The notes below the pieces were generated by a model. It saw only the letters and a list, made by a program, of their open reading frames with translations. It did not search any database and was not told the DNA's origin. Positions 53,981 through 64,000 of a stretch of 64,000 nucleotides of DNA are shown piece after piece; the first letter of the stretch is position 1; each line of letters begins with the position of its first letter. The DNA is taken from contig CM059621.1 of the NCBI GenBank assembly GCA_030435675.1, positions 17,236,001 through 17,300,000 of the forward strand, in the 5' to 3' direction. The DNA is from Steinernema hermaphroditum (taxonomy: Eukaryota > Nematoda > Chromadorea > Rhabditida > Steinernematidae). The position numbers and the translations under genes are program-made.

Positions 53981-56900
53981 ATGGACAGCCGAGTGGCGGT
54001 GGCGCCTCTCCTGGCGCTCGTGGCTCTACTGAGCCTCGCCGCAGCGAACACCCCTCAGGGAGACGCCGATCTCGTCAAGAACCTGCCTGGTCTCACCTTT
54101 CACCCCAACTTCAAGCAATACTCAGGCTACTTCAATCTTACCTCGCAGAACCGATTCCACTATTGGTACGTCTGTTTCGTCGTTATGGATCCGAGATGAC
54201 AAATCAAATGGCTTTCTGCCCAGGGTTCAGTAGTACTCGAAAGAGCACATTATCCTTCAGTGACTGATCATTATCAGTCGGTCAGAGATGCGGGCGGTCG
54301 GCCTAGGTTCTAAGGATAGAGTTGTCATTTTTTTTGGTTCTAAATGCCACCCTAGCCACTACACAAGCAGGGGTATGCCAATCTTTAACTGCCCTACCAT
54401 TCTATCTAGATGTGTCAATGTAAACTGAGTCCACAAAAAGCTTTATGTGAATGTTTATCTTTACAAAATGGATCTGATATCAAATTCATATGTGTACCTT
54501 CATTTCTACTAACCAGGAATCTACTCCTGGATAGGTCCATACCAAATTATACGACGTTCTTTGAGCTGCAACAACTGATTATTTGGTTCATTTTGGTACT
54601 TGGTATATTTCCTCGGTCGGTGAGCTACTTAATGCCCCAAAGGCAAAAGAATTGCCTAGAAAAGTGTAGATTTCAAAGCGTTTAGCGGTACGTGTTGACC
54701 AGAAGCATAATCTTCCACCGGTCCAAACTATTCATTATTTCCAAGCGATTACATAAAATGGAAATATATTTACAAACTCTGAGGACTACTTGATCGTAGC
54801 ACCCCAAAGCCTCTTCTTCCCATCACCTTATTGTATTGATCAACAACAAGCACTCCATGCCATGTCCTTGAATGTGTTGACTTGAGTTTGCACTACTGCT
54901 TCTCAGAATTGCCCTTTCCAGGTTCATCGAATCGCAAAATGACCCAATCAACGACCCTGTGGTGCTGTGGCTGAACGGCGGTCCGGGATGCTCGTCACTC
55001 GGCGGCTTCTTCACCGAACTCGGCCCTTTCCGTCCGAATCCCGACGGAAAGACCGTCTTCGAGAACATCTACTCGTGGAACAAGGTACGCCGTTTCCATG
55101 ATTCGCTGATAACGCGGCGCCGACGGTCGCCACTTTCCGGGGCGCAAACAGAGCTATCAGTGGCAGTAAACGGTTTAGCGCGATAATCCAATGAGCTCCG
55201 CGTCGCTGAGCACACAAAGTCGATACTGGAAGCACACATTTTGGGTTTCTCGTAGTGTAGCCAAAGTGCTACTGTTTGGGTTGGGAAGATGATGGGATCT
55301 GGGATGTGCAAAGGCGACAAAGAGGATGGGGGATCACAAGAGGCATTCATCTAGAGTTACCTAGAGACCGCAGAAAGACACAAAAACAATCCGTAACAAT
55401 CACTTTTTGAGCCACGCACCTTTACAAGCAGCTAGGCTATGGTAAAGGCAAAGGAACTGTTAAGGGTTATGAACTTAAAATCTCAAAATGGAAATTTTTT
55501 TTAATGATTTGATGGTCCCATTCTAGCTGAACACCAAATCGTATTAAATTCAGACCTAGAGAGTGGAGCCAAACTTTAATCGATCCTTGTTCTAGGGTCT
55601 TTAGGTGTGATGATTTTAACATAACGAATTCAATCTGGCAGGGTGACGGCGCACCGTTTCCATGCACGAAGATAAAGTCCCAGAAAATTTCTGAAACCAT
55701 CATCTCCATCTCGCTGAAAAGCGGTGAAATGAGTAGTGCGTGGAAGTTGCGTTGGCTTTATGACCCTCTGAGGTTCCTGATGTTCTTATCGGCACCTCTG
55801 CAATTGTGATTACAATGCAATAAACTCTTATCACAACGCTACCATGTAGCGGAGTTCCTCGTTTCGATGAGCATCGAAGAATGGAGCGATTAATATATAA
55901 CCTTATGAGTCCCCATTTGAAGAGACCCGATAAGGATCGCTGATATATGTTCTAATTAAAAGCAATAAAAATAAAAGCGTTTTTCTGTTTAAAATTGACC
56001 GAAAGGCATGAGCCGGAGCGAGGCTCACCCCTCCATCGCGACCAAAAGGCAAATTTGAAAAGGCTTAAGCCATATGCCCATCGTGATCGTCCTTTGCTTT
56101 GTTACAGACAGCATGGTGTGTGGTCTCACATAGCCTGGTGTCACAGCAAATTCTGCATGAAGCCGGCGTTGGAATTCGAGTCAAGAAACATCGAGTCATC
56201 TATGTAGTCGAAAAAGCGGCTCGATACCGACTGGGAGTGTCAGCATACTCAAGTCATTTACCTTTTTTTTTCTTACCGGTTTAGCCCAACGCCCAGTTTT
56301 CAGTCGGTCAAACCGCATTATAGGTCCCATTGCTCCTTTCACTCTCTTTTCGGAACCTACCTGATAAGTCGAAAGTTCCGGTTGTGCTTCCCTTCTGTCC
56401 TAAGATAACGTTCCCTAATCCTATAGCCGAAACGACTTAAAAGGGCGCCGACATCAAAAAGATAGCGACGAATGTGCCAGCGGTCACAAAACGTTTTTAA
56501 GCCTAAAGAGGATTAATTTCTGCAAGCGCTTATCAGTGTCGCCGCGTGAAAGCGATTAGTTGTGGTCTTCCACTGATCAGAAGCCAAAATCCGTTTTGAT
56601 TTCAAAAACGCCACTACTTCCAGGGCGCCAACGTTCTCTTCCTGGAATCCCCACACAACGTCGGCTTCTCGTACCGTCCGCCGAGCGCCGGCCGCGACGA
56701 CGTCTACAACGATGACAAGACGGTGGCCGACAACTCCGAGGCGGTCAAGATGTTCTTCGACCGTTTCCCACAGTACCAGGGCAACGACTTCTACGTCACC
56801 GGAGAGTCGTACGGCGGTGTCTACGTGCCCACGCTCACCAACAAGCTCATCCAGATGATCCAGGCCAAGAAGCTCAACGCGAAACTCGTGGGAATGGCCG

Positions 56901-59900
56901 TGGGTAACGGAGAACTCAACAGCTACGACCAGGTCAACTCGGCCATCGATCTCAACTACTATCGTGGAATTATTGGAAAGATGTAAGATTTGAATCTTTT
57001 GAATCGGAGGGACTGGGCCATGCGAGGCGCCTTATGATGGCACAAAGTGGCACCCTATTGCTTTGTGTTCCGCCAAAAATAACACAAAAGAGTTGGAACA
57101 TTATGTTTTAAGGATGAAAAAAGGAGAAAAAAAAGACAAAAACATCAGAAGAAGAGTTAGAAAGTGAAATTACGATGGAGGGATTCGAACCTAGGCCCGA
57201 AAAACGCCGTTGGAGAACCTAACCAGTTCTGCCATACATGCATCAAATTCAACATCCCTTAGATTCTAAGTATATGTGTGGATTTTCAAAAGTGATGAAT
57301 TCGCACGAAATCCTGGAACTTTTCAAATTTCTACACTTTTAACTCTGTCATCCTTGTCAAAACCCCACCATGAACTCCCTTTCAGTCAATTCGAGTCGAT
57401 CAAGGAATGCTGCAACGTGACCACCTACACGTCGCCCCTCTCGAAGTGCAACGTCTCCGCGCAGATCTACTTCGACTCGGCCGGCAACGCGCACCCATAC
57501 ACCTTCAGCGACCCTCAGCTGCAGCAGTGCGCCGAGAACGTCGTCACCTTCGGCTTCAGCGACGTGTGGAGCACGGAGAACGACGTCTACAACACCTACC
57601 AGGACTGCTACGGCCACCCGTCGGCCAGCCGCAAGAAGGCCATCAAAATGCGCCTTCTCAAATCGTCGCCCATCACCAACGGCATTCCGACGTTCGTCGA
57701 CCAGGGCTCCCAGCAGAACACGTTCTCCACGGACGCCCAATGGGGATTCTACTGCTACCAGGACGACGCCCTTGCCAAGTACCTCAACCAGCCCGAGGTC
57801 AGAGCCGCCCTCCACATTCCGCACGATGCGCCCGTCTGGAGTGGATGCAAGTGAGTTTCTGTGGCCATCTTCTGGAATATGGGGCGCTGTTTCAGTGACA
57901 CCATCAACGATCGCTACGACCAGCAGCACCACGACATGATGCCCATCTTCGACTCCATCTCCAAATCGGGTATGTTACTGTGAGCAATCTTGAAAGGACA
58001 TAAGAGTCGTTTTTTGGCCATTCTAACTAATGATAAGGGTGAACCTAAACAAGGATACTCCGATACACCATATGATACCCCACGATTTAGGATACAACCT
58101 CCGCGTCCTCATCTACAATGGCGACGTCGACGAGGCGTGCAACTTTATGGGCGACCAGTGGTTCATTGAACGCTTCGCTCAGGACAACCAGTTCATGACC
58201 ACCCAGAATCACACCGACTGGGACTACGCCGGAGTCTTCGCCGGCTACCAGAAGAAGTTCGTCTCTGGAAACGTCCAGCTCGATCAGTTGACCGTCAAGG
58301 GCGCCGGCCACTTCGTCCCCATGGATCGCCCTGCCCCGGCCCTTCAGATGATCACCAACTTCATCGCCCAGGCCGACTACAGCAAGCCCGTTCCCTACGA
58401 TCTCACTCCTCAGCCCACGCTCAGCCAGTTCCAAAGCGCTCAGCCGACGATCACACGTAAACAGGCCGACAAGATCAACAGCCTTCCCGGCCTCACCTTC
58501 CCCATCAACTTCAACCAGTACTCTGGTTATCTCCAGGCCTCTGCTGGAAACTACCTCCACTACTGGCTCGTCGAGTCTCAGGCCAATCCATCCACCGATC
58601 CTCTTGTCCTTTGGCTTAACGGCGGCCCCGGATGCTCGTCTCTCGGAGGATTCCTCACCGAACTCGGCCCGTTCCACCCGAATCCCGACGGAAAGACCCT
58701 CTTCGAGAACGTCTACTCGTGGAACAAGGGCGCCAACGTCCTCTTCCTCGAAGGCCCGCGCAACGTCGGCTTCTCCTTCCAGAACTTCACTGAGAACCCT
58801 GATCCGAACTATGACGATGCGAAGACCGCCAGCGACAACTTCCTGGCTATCATGGACTTCTTGAGTGTGTTCCCCGAGTTCCAGGGCAGAAAGTTCTTCG
58901 TCACCGGCGAGTCCTACGGTGGCGTCTACGTCCCCACACTCACCTCCCTTCTCATCGATAAAATCCAGGCCGGTCAGGCCCCTGGGCTCAACCTTCAGGG
59001 TATGGCCGTCGGAAACGGAGAGCTCAGCGCCGTGCAGCAGATCAACTCGGCCATCTCCCTTCTCTACTACCACGGAATGTACGGAAAGAAGTAAGTTACA
59101 GCCCTGAAAACCCATCCAAAATTACTCTTTCCAGCGAATGGGACCAGCTGATCCACTGCTGTCCCGAAGTGAAGTCCTATCAGGAGCTCGCCTTCTGCGA
59201 CTTCTCACGCTACATCTACTTGGATAGCGCCGGAAACGCGCACCCGCGCGACGCCAACTCGCCTTGCGGCAAGATCGTCGCCAGCATGGGACAGGAACGC
59301 GTGTGGGGATCGAGCGCCGTGCAGGACGTGTACAACATGTACCAAGACTGCTATCAGCAGACGGCTACCGTATTCGGCTCGCGCCGTATGAACAAGCATG
59401 TCGCCCAATTCACTGCCAACAAGGTCGAGGTCGTCAAGCAGAACACTAATGTAGGCTTTCTGAGAGAGAGGTCTGTGGTGCTGAGTGAGTGATGTTGCAG
59501 TTCAATCCCATCTCCACCGACAACCAGGGTGGATTCCCGTGCTTCGCCTCGAGCGCCGCCCAGAAGTGGGTGAACACTCGTGACGTACGCGCTGCCCTTC
59601 ACATTCCCGACTACGTTCAGGACTGGACTGACTGCAAGTGAGTACATTTCCCAAAAGGGGAACTTGACTTGCCCTTGAAAAGGTTCACTTGGGCCACCAT
59701 GAATGGACCCTGAATGAGTAGTATAAGGGAAGAAGATCGTATAGGACTGGTTTTATCAAAACAAAGTAAAAATATAGAAAAAATGTATATCAGAGGGTGG
59801 TCTTGAGTGACTTGTATCTTTCGGATTGGTCTGTCACAGGTGTACCAGGGCTAAGTCTCGACTATCGACAAATGGGCGTGGCTGGTCTTGGTCCCACCAC

Positions 59901-62900
59901 GAAAATTCTGAAATTTTGCCATGACAACACTGTGTGGACGTTTTTCCTGCTTGCTACCGTTTACTCATCATAGCTGCTAGTGCTAATCGTTCCGAGACCC
60001 GAGTCTTCATCCGTTTAGACTTCGAGTTGGACTCGGACTCGATCCAAAAGGGGTAAAGGCAACTCGTTCGGTCAGCGTGCGTGTGGTCCCTAAGATTTGT
60101 AAGGGAAATCGTAGCCTTACAAAAGGCTCACTCGAATGGGTAGGATAAGGGAAGAAGATCGAAGGACTGGTCTTACCAAAACAAAGTTGACATGTAGAAG
60201 AACGGTATAACAGAGGGTGGTCTTGGGTGACTTGTCTCGATATGTTTCGGATTGGTCTATCACCTACGGATCAGTACACGTTCAATAGTTCAGCACTAAA
60301 CACCCCCGTTTCAGCGACACCATCAACGCGATCTACACCCAGCAGCACAACGACACCGGCGCCGTCTTCGACCACATCTACTCCTCTGGCTATCCTCTTC
60401 GCGTCCTCATCTACAACGGCGACATCGACACCGCCTGCAACTTCCTCGGCGACCAGTGGTTCGTCGAGGCGTTCGCCAAGCGCCACAACCTGCAAACGAC
60501 GAAGAAGTACGGCGAGTGGGACTTCGAGAGTGTCATCGCCGGCTACTGGAAGCGTTTCTCCGGCGGCAAAGTCCAAGTCGACCTGCTGACCGTCAAGGGC
60601 GCCGGCCACTTGGTGCCCACCGACCGCCCTGGACCCGCCTTCCAGATGATCAACGCCTTCCTGAACGACGTCACCTACAACACGACCTCCTCGCTGACCG
60701 TGGGGCGCACTCCCCTCAAGCAGCAGTTCCAGGTCCAGGCGCAGATCGCCCAGTCTGTCAAGATCAACAGTCTCCGCTCGCGTACGGCCAACTTCATCGC
60801 GCGCAAGGCTGGCCGTGTCAGCGAAGAGAACATCGTCACCGAGATCCCCAGTATGCCCAAGATGGAGGCGCGTTCGTACCCGGACAGCAAGCAGGACGAT
60901 CTCATCACGAACCTCCCTGGAGTGACCTTCAAGACCGGATTCCAGATGTACTCTGGATTCTTGAACGCCACCAATGGAACTCATCTTCACTACTGGTGGG
61001 TCTTGTTTCCGAGAAAAGTAGTCTAAAAACCACCTCCTTTCTAGGCTCGTTGAATCCGAACGCGATCCGGCCAACGACCCGATCGTCCTCTGGCTGAACG
61101 GAGGTCCCGGCTGCTCCTCCCTCGTCGGTCTCCTCACTGAACTCGGCCCCTTCCGCCCGTCCGCCGACGGATCGGAACTCCTGGAAAACCCCTACTCGTG
61201 GAACAAGTTCGCCAACGTCTTCTTCCTTGAAGCGCCGCGCGCCGTCGGATACTCCTACAACGAGAACGACCCCGACAACAAGCTCACCTTCACCGACGAC
61301 ATGACCGCCGACGACAACGCCGCCGCCGTCGTCAACTTCTTCGCCAAGTTTCCCGAGTACCAGAACCGTCCCTTCTACATCACCGGCGAGTCATACGGCG
61401 GCGTCTACATCCCCACGCTGGCGGACCGCATCCTTGCCTACGTCAACGCCGGCAACCAGAACAAGATCAACTTCCAGGGCGTCGCCATCGGAAACGGTAT
61501 CCTCAGCGAGTACGATCAGCTCAACTCGGCCGTCGACCTTATGTACTTCCGAGGAGTTTACGATCGCGAGAACTTCGAAGCCGTCGCGCAGTGCTGCGTC
61601 GGAAACGACCTCTGGAGCGCGACTCCCTGCAACTTCTCCTACTACGACACGCAGGACAAGAACGATCCCTTCTTCCAGGTAGGTGGACAGAGCACCTCAC
61701 AGCATAAAAGGATCTTCAAAAGCCATATATAAGAGGCACGTGGGAGGATTAGCTTCTACAACCTGTCTGAATGGCGGAGCTCCAGATGGCTATTCCTAAC
61801 TTAGAGACGTATAGCTTAAGTTCAAGGGTTGCAGAAGCTTCAAAACCCTAGAAATTCATCTCATAACCCCATTTCCAGAACTGCCAGAACCTGGTACAGT
61901 ACCTTGGCGAGGAACTCGTCGACGGAACCACAAACGACGCCTACAACACCTACCAGGACTGCTACAACGGAAAAGTCGGCACTCTGGGCAACAACCAGCG
62001 CAGCGCCTTCGCCCAGCGCCACAAGGAGATCCACAGCCGTCGCCAGAAGCGCGATGCCTACAACTATGGTGGCCAGGTGCTGCAGAACAAGAACCCGTTC
62101 GTGAACCAGGAGGCCCTGCTCAACTACCAGTCCACCGACGCCATCTACGGATTCCCGTGCTGGGGCGACGGTGGCGCCGTGACCTACATGAACAGAGACG
62201 ACGTCAGGAAGGCCCTCCACGTGGACCGCGACGAGCTGAAGAACGTGCGGTGGCACGAGTGCAGCAACACTCTCCACTACAATGGACAGCACAAATACGA
62301 TGACATGAGCGCCGTCTTCCAGAGCATCTTCAGTCGCAACCAGAAGTTCAGGTATGTGGAAAAGAGGGGAAAAGAATACCAAAAAGGGGAAAGGAAAATA
62401 ATTACTTTTTTTTTGTTTCAAAATAAAAAAAGTCATGCGTCTGAGGGGAATCGAACCCCTGTCGATTGCTTGGAAGGCAACCATGCTGACCATTACACCA
62501 CAGACGCGCTTACAGGCACGTTCCCTATAGTGGACTTGTCTCGAATTGTCATTTTTCAAAACAAATTCAGTAAGAGGCTAAAAAGGAGTGTTTTTACTAA
62601 TCTGAGAAAATTGAGAAGATGCGTGTTCTGAATTTAAGTAAAAAATAGTCACGTTGACAGATTGGGCTAGTGAGGGTATCAATGACTAAGGGATAATTAG
62701 CTCTTATGAGGAGTGGAATCCTATGACCCCCTTTCCAGGATGCTGATCTACAACGGAGACGTCGACATGCAGTGCCAGTTCCTCGGCGACGAGTGGTTCA
62801 TCGAGCGCCTCATGAAGAACGTCAACGCCGAGGCCTCGGCGCGCACCGCCTGGAACTACACCGAGCCCGGCTTCAACCCCCGCATCGGCGGCTATCTCCG

Positions 62901-64000
62901 TCAGTTCAGCCTCGTCGGCGGCTCTATCCTCCTCGACCAGCTCACCATAAAGGGCTCCGGCCACATGGTGCCCATGGATCGCCCCGGTCCCGCCCTCCAG
63001 ATGCTCAACAACTTCATCAACAAGCAAGGCTACAGTACCCCGCTGCCCAAGGTCCAGCCTAAGCCCCTGCTGCCCGTCTACACTCCACCCCCAGTGGCCA
63101 ACGTGAACCGCAAGGCCGCCGACCAGATCTTCGACCTTCCCGGCCTCACCTACGACATTAACTTCAAGCAGTACTCCGGCTACTTGAAGGCGAACCTCAA
63201 CGGCCACTACCTCCACTACTGGTACGTCGAGTCGCAGCGCAACCCCTCCAAGGATCCTCTGCTCCTCTGGCTGAATGGCGGTCCCGGCTGCTCATCCCTG
63301 ATGGGTCTCCTCACCGAACAGGGTCCCTTCCGTCCCAATCCCGACGGAAAGACCCTTTTCGAGAACGTCTACTCGTGGAACAAGGGCTACAATATGATCT
63401 TCTTGGAAGGCCCGCGTGGAGTCGGATTCTCCTACCAAGACCCGAACGTCTCCAACGACACCACCTACAATGACAATTTGGTAGGTTCACATCGATTTTA
63501 GCCAGAGAAAACTGCCACTAGCCACTCGTTTCTTTCGAACGGAGACACCACAGCCACCGCTCATCTAAAGTTGACCCTTTCCAGAGCGCCATCGACTACT
63601 ACAACGCCCTGCTCGACTTCTTCACCGTCTACCCGGAGCTCCTCGAGCGCGATTTCTACGTCACCGGAGAGTCGTACGGCGGCGTCTACGTTCCCACCCT
63701 CGTCCAGCACATCCTCCAGGAACAAAACGTACTCCACACTGTGTACAGCCCCCTATGACTGCTCATTTCTTCAGCCCTCTTTCGCCAACTTCAAGGGATT
63801 CGTCGTGGGCAACGGCCTGATGAGTTCCATCCAGAACGTTCGCTCACTGCCCGACTACATGTACTTCCACGGCATGGTGGGAAGCGAGGAGTGGAATCAG
63901 CTGGCCGGCTGCTGCAAGAACCCCGACGGCCTTTCGAAGGCCGACTGTCACTACGACGACTTCGTCACCATCCCGCGCTTTGGCACCTTCATTCCCAAGC
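53981..64000 (+). CDS. Tandem serine carboxypeptidase (S10) polyprotein, 3' partial
   Basis: Exons: 53981-54165, 54922-55084, 56624-56982, 57386-57850, 57896-57969, 58091-59090, 59135-59450, 59501-59639, 60315-60995, 61045-61678, 61879-62351, 62739-63480, 63585-63728 and 63775 onward. A signal peptide ([13 protein letters not shown]) precedes four successive S10 domains, each opening LPG(L/V)TF/Y...QYSGY. Domains 1-3 carry the full triad: Ser in GESYGGVY, Asp in LIYNGD(V/I)D, His in G(A/S)GH(F/L/M)VP. Domain 4 has its Ser and then leaves the window. [11 protein letters not shown] oxyanion motifs are intact in all four. It resembles a large multi-domain carboxypeptidase I recall from C. elegans (K10C2.1). 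Probably secreted or lysosomal/gut protein digestion; cleavage into single enzymes is unknown. Confidence 0.93.
54166..54921 (+). other. Intron 1 of the carboxypeptidase gene
   Basis: 756 bp, GTACGT...TTTCCAG. No feature recognised inside. Confidence 0.5.
55085..56623 (+). other. Intron 2 of the carboxypeptidase gene
   Basis: About 1.5 kb, unusually long for this window. It contains the 56504-56537 repeat (AAGAGGATTAATTTC-CTGCAAGCGCTTATCA) also at 49683-49722. No gene seen. Confidence 0.5.
57172..57241 (-). pseudogene. Decayed tRNA in a carboxypeptidase intron
   Basis: Minus strand begins GCATGTATGGCAGAACTGG and has a perfect B box GGTTCGAATCC preceded by a variable-arm-like CGGCGTTTTTCGGGCC, so a type II (long variable arm) origin is likely. 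The T stem and the acceptor stem no longer pair. Confidence 0.5.
59712..60276. repeat. 140-bp direct repeat within one intron
   Basis: About 59712-59853 and 60134-60276 are direct copies (shared GGGAAGAAGATCG, ACAAAGT, CAGAGGGTGGTCTTG, TTTCGGATTGGTCT), separated by 280 bp of unrelated sequence, inside the intron 59640-60314. Confidence 0.85.
62435..62507 (-). tRNA. tRNA-Gly (anticodon TCC)
   Basis: A complete cloverleaf on the minus strand: acceptor GCGTCTG/CAGACGC, D arm with GTAATGGTCA loop, anticodon loop CTTCCAA, T arm AGGGG-TTCGATT-CCCCT and discriminator A. It lies in the intron 62352-62738 of the carboxypeptidase gene, antisense to it. Confidence 0.95.

Noticed and set aside
58087..59115. 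342-codon open frame on the minus strand inside the carboxypeptidase gene
   Set aside because: Antisense shadow of exon 58091-59090, produced by the strong C/G third-position bias; no family features.

Overview
This is nuclear DNA of a nematode. Evidence: a major sperm protein gene, EB-module (nematode Cys-rich) proteins, a nematode-type multidomain serine carboxypeptidase, dense intron-rich genes on both strands with many 27-60 bp introns and TTTCAG-like acceptors, and several start codons lying a few bases behind an unpaired 3' splice acceptor (the layout of SL trans-splicing). An expanded intronless orphan family recalls lineage-specific families of clade IV nematodes such as Steinernema, but the genus cannot be proven from this sequence.

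Layout. 0-7 kb: an EB-module locus on the + strand continuing into a chitin-deacetylase-like domain, probably one gene with two alternative 3' ends. 7-16.4 kb: a Maelstrom-like HMG protein, two paralogous SET-domain histone methyltransferases (- strand), the PP1 inhibitor PPP1R11 between them, and a mitochondrial RNase P subunit 1/Trm10-type methyltransferase. 16.7-19.2 kb: histone H4 and a divergent intron-containing H2B, facing apart and sharing a 3' structured element, plus a chimeric H4 pseudogene. 19.2-31 kb: an accessory island with six copies or fragments of an orphan gene family arranged around bidirectional dyad promoters, invaded by a decayed LTR retroelement with the unusual order gag / envelope-like / protease-linker, itself hit by a SINE-like retroposon with a clear target-site duplication.

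32-43 kb: a MISP/AKAP2-C-like cytoskeletal protein, a PLPP6-type lipid phosphatase, splicing factor SLU7, a major sperm protein, a gene joining a forkhead-like winged helix to a divergent TATA-binding-protein fold, and a 225-residue orphan. 43.7-49.4 kb: a Bora-like protein with the Bora core duplicated, and the AP-1 gamma-adaptin gene. 49.4-54 kb: gene-poor, repeat-bearing, with a second copy of the SINE-like element. 54-64 kb: a serine carboxypeptidase (S10) gene with at least four tandem catalytic domains, hosting a tRNA-Gly gene in one intron and a decayed tRNA in another; it runs off the window.

The neighbours do not form one pathway; most are housekeeping genes. The most unusual items are the forkhead-TBP gene, the duplicated Bora core, the covarying second hairpin behind the histone stem-loops, the retroelement gene order, and the new SINE-like family. 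Exon boundaries were deduced by eye from GT-AG signals and reading phase; no search could be run.
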